Shown here: positions 47,179 through 59,669 of the stretch, piece by piece | Position numbering within the stretch: the stretch's first letter is position 1 | Layout of the letters: the number at the start of each line of letters is the position of its first letter | Source of the DNA: Straminergon stramineum | Lineage: Eukaryota; Streptophyta; Bryopsida; Hypnales; Calliergonaceae | Direction: 5' to 3' | Assembly (NCBI GenBank): GCA_963920665.1 | Contig: OY987266.1 | Location: forward strand, 26,028,248-26,092,247 | Length of the DNA: 64,000 bases | Program-made: the position numbers and the translations under genes | The notes under the pieces: generated by a model | The model's database searches: none | The model's input: the letters and a program-made list of their open reading frames with translations, nothing else | What the model was told of the DNA's origin: nothing

Positions 47179-48103
47179 CCCCTAAAGGACCAAGGTGCCT
47201 TTTTTGGCAACATAGAAATTTTGGGCAGGTACGTGTGACTACAGATTTCCATATTTTTGGCCCAAAATTTAATAGAAGGTGTGGACGAGGAATATCTTTC
47301 ATATGCTCTAAATTTCAGGACATTTGGAAATATGAGTCAAAAGTTATGACCTAATATGTTGTTTGTTTCTCAACTCGGGCAGTCCGGGCAGATCTGAAAA
47401 AATCACTTTTTTCAAAAATCAAAATTTGAAATTGGTTTTTTAGATTGATATATACATAGAAAGCTTTGAATCTTTCCATTTTGATCAATGAGTCAAAAGT
47501 TATGAGATGTTTTAGTTTACGGGCACTTATGGATTTTCTACTCTAAAATAAACTTTGAAGTCCTTTATTTAACTCAATTTTTAATATTTTTGGAAAAAAA
47601 TAAAATCATAGGGTATATATTGTTTATTACAACATTTCCACCATTGGGATTGGCATTTTCCAATTCCAATAATAAACTATTAACAATTTAGTATTTTGAA
47701 TCATTCTCTATATCTTTGTACTTACTATTTTTTTCCTATATGTTGCACAATTCCAAATGATCTGAAAATTTTCAAGAATATAGACAACTTGACTTCAAGA
47801 ATGAATCTAAAGAAGCACCACCATTTTGGACATTTTTTCATACAAATAGGATTTTGTGAAGTGCAGCTGCCCGGTTTTTCGCAGGGCCAAAAAAAGGATT
47901 TTTGTCACTTCAAATGTTAATATCTTGCAATCTACATGGTGGAAATTTCTGAAATTTTTTCCACATCTTCTCAATGTAGATTACTACAAGATCCTATGGT
48001 TACATGTGTCCCCAAATGATATTTTTCAAAAATTTGATACTTGTATTAGAAATGGCAGTTTTTGAGGGTTTTGGGTGATAAGGTAGTCAAGGAACTTTAG
48101 GGG
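47179..48103 (-). mobile_element. Family P copy 2, inverted, with ATAT flanks (925 bp)
   Basis: Ends CCCCTAAAGGACCAAGGTGC and, on minus, CCCCTAAAGTTCCTTGACTA. Homologous along its length to the reverse complement of the copies at 44,256 and 48,787. Flanked by ATAT on both sides (47,175-47,178; 48,104-48,107) where the others have TTAA. Confidence 0.75.
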
Positions 48104-48786
48104 ATATACTCCACATTAATACAAGAATGACAAATGTAAGAGTTTGGAGGAGGCCAAATTGGTAGTACGGTGGGCATGAGAGTGTGGGATGATGATGACA
48201 CCACTAGTTGTATAGTAAAGTAAACCAGCCTATGATAGGCAAAATGACTAGTTTGCAATGTTCACATTTTTGAAAATATTGAATTTTTTTACCATATAGA
48301 GACAAAGATGAGAAATGGAGAGAGCACCTGAAATTTTATTTTTTTGACAAAGTATGAATTTTTTCTAAGTTTTTGAAGTGTGCTGCCTAGTTAGCCCATA
48401 ACAGTCTGTAGACTACTCCAAAACCATCAAAAAGTGTACCCATCATGGTCATCAGACCACCTAAAGTAGTAACAATATTTTCTAACATGGCCATGATATA
48501 AAAGAATAAAAAATTTAGTTCTTGTGATGAATATATACTAGAAAGGTGGAAGTTCCTAAAGCATTCACTAATAACTCCATCACCATCATCTTAAGCATTG
48601 ATTTTGGCCATTAACCTACCTAATGAAGTCCTAATTTCATTTTTTAGATAAAGTGTGATATGAATCGATAGAAGATTGTAATGGGTGGTTTTGTAGGTGT
48701 GTGCATTAGAGAATTGGCTTGTCATGGGCTAATTTACCTTATTCAAAGCTAGGCAATCAATTTTTATGTATTGGTCCCTCAATTAA

Positions 48787-49733
48787 CCCCTAAATGTATT
48801 TGACTATGTTTTCATCAAAAACGCTCCAAAACTACCATTTCTAGTACAAGTACCAAATTTTAGAAAAAATACATTTGGGGGCACATGTAACCATAGGATC
48901 TTGTAGTACGTTGGGTTGAGAAGATGTAGAAAAAAATTTAAAAGTTTTCACCATGTAGATTGCAAGATATTAGCATTTAAATTGACAAAAAGCCTTTTTT
49001 GGGCCCTACAGAAGCTTGGGGAGCTGCACTTCACAAGGTCAAATCATTATGAAAAAAATGCCCAAAATAGTTGTAACTCTTTGGATTCACTGTTCAAGTC
49101 AAGTTGGCTACATTCTTGAAATTTTTTAGATTATTTGGAATTGTACAACATATAGGAAAAAATTAGTAAGTAGGAAGAAGTAGAGAATGATTCAAAACAC
49201 TAAATTGTTAAAAATTTATTTATAGAATTGAAAAATGACAATCCCAATGATTGTAATGTTGTAATAAACAATCTACACCTGAATTTTTTATTTTTTTTCC
49301 AAAAATAATGAAAATTGAGTTAAATAAAGGTCTTCAAAGTTTATTTTAGAGTGGAGATTCCATAACTATCCACAAACTACCTATAACTAAAACTCTTCAT
49401 AACTTTCATCTCATAAATCAAAATGGAATGATTCAAAGCTTTCCATGTATATATAAATCTAGAAAACCAATTTCAAATTTTTTTTTAAAAAAAAAGTGAT
49501 TTTTAAAGAAGTTTTTTTTGCTACCAAAGTTGCCCATCGAGCAATGAAAACTACATATCATACAATAACTTTTCAACCATGTATTCAAATGTTATGAAAA
49601 TTGGTGGTCCTTAAAGTTACTCCTCGAGCACATGTTGTGTGAAAATTTCAAAGAAAAAAAAAGAAAATTCCATCCATAGTGAGCTGCCCCAAATCGCTAT
49701 GTTGCCAAAAAATGTTGTTTGGTCCTTTAGGGG
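48787..49733 (+). mobile_element. piggyBac-like element, family P copy 3 (947 bp)
   Basis: TTAA at 48,783-48,786 and 49,734-49,737. Ends CCCCTAAATGTATTTGACTA and, on minus, CCCCTAAAGGACCAAACAAC. Same interior as the other two family P copies. Confidence 0.8.
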
Positions 49734-49983
49734 TTAAAAAAAGGGCAATCAATTGATTCCCATGTTGCTACTTGCTACATTAGTTTGCTATACATGGTGC
49801 CATTCAATTGCCTCTATGTATATATGGTAGTACTGTCCAAGTTGCCAGCTCACACAACGTGGCATATCTATTCTTGCACGCTCTTGGAAATTAAAAGTTT
49901 TTTGGTAGCCTTGGACTGAACTGAGTTTGATTGATTACCAAGAACCTGTTCACAAGGTTGCCACCTTTGGAAGTTAGTTATTT

Positions 49984-50382
49984 TTTTATTTTTTATTTTG
50001 AAACAAATGGAAATCCATTGCAAAACCACATAATAACAAAACAGCCAAGCCAAAGGCTAGACAAGAGAAAAGAGAGAGAGCCAGAGGAAAGGCACCAAAC
50101 AAAAGCCTAATAGAGACAGACAGGGGGGGCCCTGTCTGTGCCAGTTAATCGTGTCACCAATCCTATTCGCAATCACAGGGAACGAAGTCCAAATACTATC
50201 AAATTTCCTCCAAATACGAGCCGCGTGTTGTGGTTTTCGCTTGGCTCCTTGGTGGGCCTTGAATAACGCAGCACGATCAGAATCAAGGAGGGCATCCCAA
50301 AGGGCTTGGTGAAGGCTGGCCATCGTCCATCATCCGCGTTCAAACACTTGGTGATTCCGGTCGATCCAGATGAGCCAGAGTG
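49984..50382 (-). mobile_element. 5'-truncated LINE with 15-bp TSD
   Basis: GGAAGTTAGTTATTT (49,969-49,983) and GGAAGTTGGTTATTT (50,383-50,397) flank it. On minus it opens directly in the C-terminal part of a LINE polyprotein (LWLIWIDRNHQVFERG, then a stop, then HAARIWRKFDSIW). It continues through a stop near 50,057 into a 3' tail with A-rich repeats (aaaataaaaaataaaaaaa, 49,984-50,000). Truncation at the 5' end, A-rich 3' end and a long variable duplication are the hallmarks of target-primed reverse transcription. Confidence 0.85.
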
Positions 50383-50397
50383 GGAAGTTGGTTATTT

Positions 50398-51530
50398 CAT
50401 CTTGAGGGAGCTTGAATCAAAATGACAGGAACTTCCACCGATCTACTGTAGTGATCTATTCCATACCAAAGAGATTAGAATGTCATTGCTTTCAGAGTTG
50501 AGGGCAACATGGAAGTAGCCAACAAGTACAGGTAACTTACTTCTACAAAAGGAATTCGCCGGTTGGGCATGACGAGTCCTCTTTGTACGTCTTCGGGAAC
50601 AATCATGAGTACCTGGATTTGTGCCTTTAGAGGTGCAAAGATTGAGAACAACCTGCTTTGAGGATGAGTTGGGAACTTTGTGCAAGCTGGGTGAGCTAGC
50701 ATCAAGTCCGTTGGGAACAACAAGCAAATGTAACTATATGTTCTGGCTTGCACCAAATGAGAGATAATCATATCCTCCAGCCTGCAGTAGCTTGGAGTTA
50801 GTGGAGCTAGGCAGCTGGAGGCGCATGTCATGGGAGCAATTGACATCAAGATATTAAGGTCAACCTAATTGCGCAATGGATTGATTCATTTCAATGTTTT
50901 TCCCAAAGTCAGTTCTACTTTTCACTTTTCTGTTTGTGTTCCTTCTCCCAACTGCGACTGCAAACACGCAAATCACCTTCCCCTCCTTCTCGCCTCATGA
51001 TGATTTCTTCATACTTGGGAGAGTTTGCATACGATCCCATCGTTCCTACATCATCAACTCTAGTGCCAAGACGTTGGCTTCCAAAGGGACTTGTGGCCAG
51101 AAGGCTGTTACATGGGAAATTGGTTCACATTCAGAATGGAGCAATTGGGAGAGTAACTTCCTTCATCACCCATTTCACCTTCACCTTCAGAATACACGAC
51201 TTGCCATGGGATTTTTGGAACAACCCCTTCGATAGGAGTGTATTTGCCTTTGCCTTCATCACAAAATTATCCATGGCTACCTTGCAAGAACTTGCTTTAA
51301 TACCAATCGGGACAATTTGGTATGTGCAAGATGTCTCGAAATCCAAACGATGCATTGAGTCCTCCAATCTTTGCAACCTATTTTGACAAGGATTACAATC
51401 CAAATGACAACAAGCATCATTTATAGGCCTGTGTTCCAACCTTGTAACCCCAAAATGACCAAGGGGAGTCATGGGAGGTCATAGAGTTGTGATTAATGAC
51501 TAAATTGTGCCGATTTTGTGGCACACTACA
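50398..51530. other. Moderate-GC interval, overlapping short frames, no family recognised
   Basis: Frames of 94-150 codons exist on both strands (for example 50,934-51,386 plus, 50,475-50,849 minus) but overlap one another and show no motif. I cannot choose a real gene here. Confidence 0.35.
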
Positions 51531-51539
51531 TCACCCTTG

Positions 51540-53720
51540 TCTGTTCTTCACTTTCTGTTCCAACTCCAAGGCCTTCCATGGGGCCTCTCGCCACCGATAA
51601 AGTTTTTGGAGTGCCATCGAGTCTCGATAGAATACAAAAGCGTGGCCAAAATATAGAAGATCCCACTACTGATTTCAACCCCATGCCACTCACCACCTCC
51701 TTGTTGATTTCAAAATATGTAGTTTTTGTTCCTACCAACAAGCCCTCTAAGCATCCTCTCGACACTAATAGGGGTCTTAGGGTCACTGAGTTACAATTGA
51801 TGACAAATTGTGGACAGAGTGCGCAAGCAATTGCTACGGGTACCCACCCTGCGGCACACACCATCGATGCTTGATTATGAATTGTTAAATTTCCGTTCCA
51901 CCCCCCGACCCACCCAAGGGCCTCTCGGCACTTAGAGAGGTCCTAAGGGATGTCATGTCGGGAATCCGATTTTGTCAGCCTAGACAAGTCTTGTTGTAGT
52001 GTCTCCCTTGCAACCCATTGAGATTTATATTCTTCCCCAAAAATTGAAAAAATTCCGACCTCCATACCTCTAAAAGTGCCTATCAACACCAACAAGGGGC
52101 CCTAGTGTTGAAGTCAAGATTAGAGTTTTGACTTGCTAGACTAGTCGCGCTCCCGTCTCCATCCATGCAACAACTTGAAATCACTACAAGGGAAATTGTG
52201 TCCTATTTGACAAAAAATTGACCAAAGTTTATCAATTGCTTTGCTAGTGGGAACCTATAGATTCGGCCTATAATTTGACAAAGTTTTATCAACTATTTTG
52301 TCATTTTGATAGAATTTTTGTCAACTTCTATTCCCTATTACCCTCCTTTGTTAGTTGTCTCATTGCCATGTTGGCATAATGGCCTAATCAATGGTTACAA
52401 AGTATCTCCTTTTTTGTGAAAGACAAAATATCAAAACTGAAATTGTTTTAATTTTATACTTTCATATATTAAACAAAAATGCAAGTACACACAACCAACT
52501 ACTATTGTTGCATTGCACTTCATGAACGACTTGTCTTTAATGGATTCAAGAGGGGAAGAGAGCTTTCTATATACATATGGGGTGGTAGGAGATAGAACAA
52601 CCCATATGGGATATGTCATTTAGAAGTTGCAAGAGCTCAACCACTCATAGTTAAGTTTGAAATAGGAATTGTATTAAAACTAGAATTTCAGACCTCATTT
52701 AGGCATAGTAGAATAACTTTTCAAAAAAAACTTTAGACTCAAAAAAGTTGGTAAATCAATTCAAGTTTCATGTCCAAAATTTTTTTTGATCTTTTGATCC
52801 TCCAATCAAAAGTTATGGACAAATTTCAAAGAGGTGGTGAAAGGGAATTTTTTTTTACCTTTTCAAACATCCTCTTTGAAATTTGTCCATAACTTTTGAT
52901 TGGAGGATCAAAAGATCAAAAAAAATTTTGGACATGAAACTTGAATTGATTTACCAACTTTTTTTAGTTTAAAGTTTTTTTTGAAAAGTTATTCTACTAT
53001 GCCTAAATGAGGTTTGAAATTCTAGTTTTAATACAATTCCTATTTTAAACTTAACTATGAGCGGTTGAACTCTTGCAACTTCTAAATGACATATCCCATA
53101 TGGGTTGTTTTATCTCCTACCACTCCATCTATATACAGAGAGATTGACATCTACTCGTAATTCAACTTAAAATATCTATGGCAATTGATGAAAAAGTAAA
53201 TGTGTAAAAAACCCTAATGGAATTTTTGGGGTTTTAGCGAATAGGGAGAAGAGAACCAAACATCAACTACAAATTTGACAACAATGTGACAAAAAATTGA
53301 CAAGTTTTCACAAATTGACAAGATGAGGTAGCAATAATATGGCTATTATCATTTCAGACAATTCTCTACAAAAAACAAGTCATCTTGGACTACATTTCTT
53401 CAAAAGCAATTCCAATGTTTCTAACCCTCGGGCCTCTCTAGAAACCTCTTAGCACCAAGAAGGGTCCCAAGGGACGTTTATCATTAAGTTGCAATTAGAG
53501 TTTTGAATGGTTGGACAAGTCGTGCTTCCGAATCCACTCTTGAAGCCTAGGGGAAATCTCATTCTTTACAATGTTTTCTAAATATTTTCAACCCTTGGAT
53601 CCCCCAAGAGACCTCTTGGCACCAAGAGGGATCTTGAGGATTGTCCTAATCAAGATTGGAATGAAAATTTGTTGGATAGGTAGTAATTCTCAATGTTTTA
53701 TGAGCATTTGGAATTAAAGA
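51540..53720. repeat. Degenerate ~170-bp repeats interrupted by an inverted element
   Basis: Text of the form ggcctctyggcacc-aagag-ggtcctaagggatgt recurs near 51,570, 51,915, 53,430 and 53,605, and attagagttttga...acaagtcgtgcttccg near 52,120 and 53,490. The run is broken by about 1.2 kb (52,190-53,400) that includes the foldback and TTTGACAA-rich flanks. Confidence 0.5.
52566..53139. repeat. 574-bp foldback with ~269-bp arms
   Basis: Arms 52,566-52,834 and 52,871-53,139 are reverse complements without net gaps (paired positions sum to 105,705), separated by 36 bases. A sampled 60-base stretch has three mismatches. It ends in tctatatac-like tips. No protein is encoded. A transcript would fold into a long near-perfect duplex. 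Confidence 0.9.
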
Positions 53721-54783
53721 AAGCTCCTTTTGATTGTAGTGTGTGGTTCAGGGTTAACAATATAGCATTTAGTATTCAATGTTTTTTTTAACTAAACATC
53801 TATTATAATGTTTCATTGATTACCATTAATGCCTTCATTGGAATAAGTGGAGGTAGTTGTGGATAGGCCACTAGTAAGCTTGAATGCTCTACTAGTTGAA
53901 ATTAATAGGGAATGGGACTTCCCCTCTTCCACGTCCTTTTGTAATTTGGTTGATTTTGATGAGTTGATGGGGAATTTTATTAAAATGGCACCATTCTACA
54001 ACTTTGACACTATTCTAGTTTAGACTACATAGTCTGAAGTATATACTTGTCATAAATGGTACTTTTATTGTTTTGACCATGTAGTCTAAAGAGTATACCT
54101 ATCCTAAATGGTACTTTTACTTTTACAATTTAGACTATGTAGTTTGAAATGTATATTTGTCTCACATGGTACTTTTATAGTTTAGACCACATGGATTGAA
54201 AATGGCATATAGAATACACCATTTAAACAAAATTTCCTATATTGGTTCATCTTCTTTGTAGTTCTATACATATTTCTAGACTAAATTCTATTAGTGATGA
54301 TGAAGCAGAGGTGACATCCAACTACATATCAATTGATTAGATCCTATGTCTTCATTGCAGATTGTAGAAGTTCATATTTTAGACTTACGGATGTACACTC
54401 CATTTATTTAATCGTTATCATTGCATGACACCATAAATTTCACTTAGTCCGACCAATTGTGGTGACATTAAATACACAATATTTATGACTATTTGACATG
54501 AATCATTTGTATTATTGAAGGTCGTTGGTTTAAAAATATTTGGACATGTTTACAATAAACTTACATTACTATGTTTTTCCATTTAGAATTTAAATGATGT
54601 GAGCCATGTCAACTCCTATAAAGTCTATGAGATCTTGTCAACTAGATGATCATGACTAGCCACCTATTGGCTTTGAAGACAAGACATAAGATGCAATAGA
54701 TGATGTATGTGTAGATGGAGAAGCAAATTTATTTAAAGATGATATTTGAAAAAAATCAAAAACTAGATTCCATGGTGACTATT
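53721..54783. repeat. AT-rich interval with a 52-bp tandem repeat at 54,016-54,210
   Basis: Three and a half units of tttagactacatagtctgaa followed by atggtacttttat, with scattered substitutions. No gene is seen in the rest. Confidence 0.7.
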
Positions 54784-54865
54784 ACAAATTTAGGCACTTA
54801 CAACAAATGATCTCTCTTGGATGCGTATCCCACTTTGTCGATGGTTCTAATGCCCATGGTTAGAC

Positions 54866-55587
54866 AGGTGATTGCAAGAAACACTTGTTCTATTTTGTGT
54901 CACACGGTGTATGCTGATTGGTTTTTTGCCCATAACTTTTGAATTTTGGCTCCACGTGATTCAAGATTTATAGGGAAGGTACTCATGACTATTATACACC
55001 TCCCCTAATTTTTTCATAATTTCCAAAAATAATTTACTATCCCAAAACAGACCTTGATTCAATGTCACAATTGCCAATTTGGAGGTTTACAGTACTATTT
55101 TGAACCCAAAAAAACACATTTTGAGCTGAAATTTGGACGACGTGGTCTTCTAATAGACTTATAGCTATTTATTGAAGGAATTTTTAAAATAGTTAATTTT
55201 TTGTGGTGTGGAAGTCTACAAAGTGAACTTCTTTCTGCTTGCATTTTGTAACATCTAAAATATTATTTTGGTGGGTTTTTTGGTGAATGAACATCTCTAT
55301 ATAGTTGTTGCAAATGGCCAGTTTTTATTTTTTGTATTTACTTATTTTTACTATTTTTCCTTAATTAAAACATCAAGGTACGTATTTTCTTGAGACTTAG
55401 CACTTTTCTAATTCTCCTACTTAGAGAATTTTTCTATGCAATTCCTTTCGTGGGTACATTCATCTTAAAGGTATATACATTAGTCATATTTTTTCAATTT
55501 AAAAAAAAATAATTTTCTAATTTTAAAGTACACCCAAAAAAATCAGCAAAACACAACAAAATTGATAGGTGTTTCTTGCAATCACCT
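54866..55587. mobile_element. 722-bp inverted-repeat element with 4-bp TSD AGAC
   Basis: Ends AGGTGATTGCAAGAAACAC (54,866-54,884) and its exact reverse complement (55,569-55,587), with weaker pairing to about 50 bases. AGAC flanks both sides (54,862-54,865; 55,588-55,591). Copy A lacks it. No coding capacity, so the superfamily cannot be assigned; few superfamilies make 4-bp duplications. Confidence 0.85.
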
Positions 55588-57315
55588 AGACCTATATGGC
55601 TACACTCTCATGTGATTAATATTTTTTTGTGGCTATGAAGGGGGGGGGGGTTCATATGTCTTACATTTCTATTTCGGACAAACAAGGTCGATCCAAAGTG
55701 TTCTTTGAATTAGAGAAGGAAGAGTAGGGACTATTTTGGATTTCCATTCATAAATAAGAGTTTCACTTCCCAACTCAATTTCCAATTGAAGTTGAAACAT
55801 TTGGTTGATCAAAAGTTCTTCATTTGTAATGGAAATCCCTACTACATTGCATGGATGAGCCATGTAGTTGTACTCCACAAGGACTTAACATGGGACATAT
55901 CTATGGATTCTATTGTCATGGATACCAAAGGGTAGAGGTTGTATTGGTGTGGTTGTACAAGTCATGAACAACATCAACAAATGAATACTTGTTGTCCACT
56001 AGATAATTGCTTATGTGTTTCCAATTAAAACCATGGTTTTATCATAATGCAATCTTTGGAGATGCCATTTTCAATTTATTTCATGGCCAAGTACATTGAG
56101 ACTCCTATGTCAATTGATACCAATTTGGTTCACATATTCTATCGAGTGAGAAACTACAATTTCACGCCTTAAGAGAAGTTCAAATTTGTTAGTCCCCAAT
56201 TTAATGAGGACTTGTTAGTAGAGCATTCAAAAAATGTGGTATTCCATGCCACTTGAGGTTTTTATATCCCTCAATTTCCAAATAAGTTTTCCAAACCTCT
56301 AATCTAATTTATATTTATTTCTTTGAATAATTGAAGTTGTAACAAATTGTTTAAGTTCATGAAACTTTATTGTTAAACCACCTGTTCATCTGTTTCATGA
56401 TGATATCCCTGTTGAAGAGGTGACCAACCTAGAAGTTGCTACGGCCATGCATAACTCCACAAAAGAATCTACCCAAAATTTGTACAAAATAGTCATTGTT
56501 GTTGCAATTAAAACACAATAATCTCTCATGAGCCAGTCACAATGATGCAAGTTTCCACCTCATAGATGAGATGGAAATATTCATGAAATCAATTTTACAT
56601 GCATCATAAGGGGAGGGGAAAGAACCCTCACCTAACAATCTAAAAGATCTAATTATTCTATATTCTATATGATAACAAACATTGTATATTGACAATCTAC
56701 ATACATAGCAGAAGGATAGATTGGTTACTCATATAAAAGTGGGTGAAGTGGTTGAACTCCTTAGGACCCACATAAAAGGCTTATCAATTTACTACTTAAT
56801 AAGTCAATATTTGACACTTTGCTTGCTTCCTTCATCTGCACACCAGTAGTTGCTAAGACACAATTGGCACACTCAATGGTTGTTTTTTTAGATCTAGATG
56901 ATGAAGATGTGGAGGTCTAGCAAATCGTAAAAAAAAATCTAGATTGAGTAAGTTTCCTTTTAATCTTTTTAATTACAACTCTAAGGTTTATTATAATGTA
57001 GTTTGTTTTGATATTTGGCTTTTTTCCTTGCATAGGCAAACTAAGAAAGTAAGCAAGTCAAAATATGAATTGTCTTTTCCAAATCCAAGATCCTTCTCAA
57101 GACTCCCTAACCTTTTGAGCTCCCGGTCTAAGTAGAGGCAATTTCCAAGCAATTTGTGACCTAGAATCCTAAACCAACTTCAAGGGCCCATTTAGTAGAT
57201 TTTTGTGTTCTAAAGTTTATAGATGACTCAACTGAAAAGTCAGATGGTGAGACATTAGACAATGAAGACAACTCTAATTCTACATCTTTTAGTAGTGCTC
57301 TTTTCCAAGATGCAT

Positions 57316-58397
57316 GCACTATGTCAACAGGGATTCAAATTTTGATTGTAGGTAAATATCTAGAAGTTACTTGCTAGGGCTAAAGTAAAAGGCTAACCAA
57401 ATGTGAAAAAGATAGGGGAAGGGCAACTGCATAGTATGCTCTTGCAAAAAACTAAAAAAATAGCAAACTTAGGTGGCAATTGATTAATGTGGCATGCAAT
57501 GAGGATGATATGTCATGTCATGTCATCACATTTCAACACCATGTGAGAATTCTAATACTATTTTTTGATGTCATTTGTGACATCAATTGAGATGTCAACA
57601 AAAACATTCGGATGTTTTTTGCAACATCAACTTAAATATTTAGATGTTTTTTTGTAATAAAATTCCTACGTTTAACATATCCCATATGATTTGTCTTCCT
57701 CTTACCACCCCACTTATATATATACCTCATCTTCTCATGTAAACATACTTACAACAAGTGGGTTTTTTAGCCATGCGACATACTTGCCAAATATAGAATA
57801 TTGTTTATGGAATATTGTGTATGATGTATAGTGTATGGTATATTGCAAATGGCCTATTATATATGGTGTATATCTAAGTTCATGTCTCAAAAATTGAGAC
57901 ATGCACATTAGGCACATCCTAGAAGATTTTGTTTGTAAAGTTTTCACATCTTTGCGGACATGCCATAACACACGGTGGATGCTACATGACATCCTAAAAA
58001 ATTAACCTCATGTCACTGTTGACATCATGTACATATCACAATAGACGTCCAAATGGACATGACCTAAGGCACATGGCACCGGCCACATCATATTTGACGT
58101 CACCAATGATTTGGATGAAAAAGTTGTTAACATAGCATTGCATGCTCCATCAGTGCTAATGTAGAGGTGAAGTGGAAGCTTCATGGCAACTTCTCATAAC
58201 CTTGGAAGACCATGTTTTTTAAGACATCCTCCAAAATCTTCTTAAAATCGGACCACCATTTTTGTGATTTTTCATATTTTGGGGCTTGTCCATTATAATG
58301 CTTTTTTTTTGACATCCATATTGACATGGTTGATGTTCAAAAAAAACATACCTACCACATTTGGAACTTGTTATAAAAAGATGGGTTTCTTATAGTG
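57316..58397. mobile_element. 5'-deleted copy of the CACTA element in copy B
   Basis: The right end tttcttatagtg followed by aat is conserved at 58,386-58,400. The left end is missing, replaced by a junction near 57,316 (gatgca|tgcactatgtc) equal to a deletion of about 365 bp relative to copy A. No CATTAG elements inside. Confidence 0.75.
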
Positions 58398-59527
58398 AAT
58401 TTTTTGAAGTTCATAATTGAAAATACAATGAATCCTAAACCACCATCATAGGTCCTATATCCAAAGAACACAATAAATACCTCAAGAATAGGAGGCTCAT
58501 AGGCTCTCAAGCTCTTGGGCTCACGCTCCAAGAGTCACAAATAACACCTCCAAGATGATTTTGAGAAGGCTTCAAGAATGGTTGAAAATATTTTTTCACC
58601 CTATTTCAATGAAAGGTGTCATATAATTTCTCTTTTTGATTTTTTTTCACTTTCCAACATAAGAAAATGACAAATCTTGTAGTGTATTTTGGCAAAAATT
58701 TTCCTTTCTTCGGATCTAAATTTAAGCCATAAAAATGATCCTTTTTTGAATTTGAGACCAACTAATGTAATGAAGCTTATTAAGTCTAGTTTCTATTCTA
58801 ATTTGGGATTTTGAAAAAGTCCTAAATTATTATATTTCATTGCAATTTGAACTTAAAAATCTCTTAATAAACAAATATGCACCATGGTGTTCTATACTAT
58901 AATATACACCTATAGAAAAAAAAAATTCAGATTTTGTATTTGATATGAACTTTTTTCATTTTTTATTCAAAAATTCATAGTTATTTCAAATTTTCAAACA
59001 GTAGTGTAAAATATGGAAGACTTACAAGAGATGTGTAATTATATCTTTGAAAAATAAGTAAAAAGAAATTCATTCATATATAAGGTAGAACACCTCATTT
59101 CCAACCTCCTCTTCCATTCTCAAGCCCTATTTTTTGACCCCAAACCAACTTGTTCATAATCCAACTCCAATGAAGTCTACTTACCTTTTGAGATTTTGAT
59201 GAATTCTCATCCCTCGAATTCTACTCTTTGAAGAACAATATTAGTATATATCTAAGGACTCTAATATGTGCCTACTACCCTTTCACTTCAAATATTTGTA
59301 GAAAACTTTTAAAAAACAATTTGAAGAACGTTTTTTCCCAAGTGAATTCTTCTCCAAAGGCTAATCACCACAAATTAATCAATTATGATTGCTGATAACC
59401 AAAGAAGGAGAATGTCTTTTCAGGGTTGGGAATAGGTTTGGTGACCTTAGTAGCAAAATGAATGCATACAAAGAGAGAAACTTCAAGGTTTTGAAAAATG
59501 CTCATAAGCTTGTCCTTTCAGTTGTAA

Positions 59528-59665
59528 CCCTGGAAGAACATTGAGGGCCAAATATATCCAATAGATGACTTCATTGTTCACTGTAGAAACAAAGAATGCA
59601 ATTATTGGCTCAATAATCAGAGTCTTTGGGTACTATCTTAATCATGGGAGCTGCGCCTTCCAGGG
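59528..59665. mobile_element. Decayed piggyBac-like MITE, 138 bp
   Basis: Ends CCCTGGAAGAACATTGAGGG and, on minus, CCCTGGAAGGCGCAGCTCCC. The interior aligns with the 116-bp element at 42,027. The TTAA flanks have drifted (tgtaa, tcaa). The left half is also present in copy A at 36,115-36,188. Confidence 0.6.
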
Positions 59666-59669
59666 TCAA

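Larger units (their letters stand above)
54784..59598. repeat. Paralogous segment, copy B (nearly unbroken)
   Basis: This 4.8-kb stretch aligns by eye, same orientation, with four separated pieces of the left half of the window: 1-80, 3,597-4,989, 25,473-28,555 and 35,647-36,188. Examples of matching text are the start (acaaatttaggcacttacaa), the block around 56,026 (aaaccatggttttatcataa against 4,017) and the block at 57,004 (tttgttttgatatttggctt against 25,477). Differences are scattered substitutions plus whole insertions or deletions. No intact gene is visible; short ORFs on the minus strand are broken differently in the two copies. It is most useful as an empty-site reference for insertions in copy A. 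Confidence 0.85.

Noticed and set aside
50443..51386. Overlapping ORFs on both strands at 50.4-51.5 kb
   Set aside because: They overlap one another on opposite strands and show no recognisable motif, so none was called as a gene.
52185..53400. Possible second CACTA element starting CACTACAAGGGAAATTG at 52,185
   Set aside because: No matching inverted end or 3-bp duplication was found to the right. The start may simply belong to the degenerate tandem repeat.
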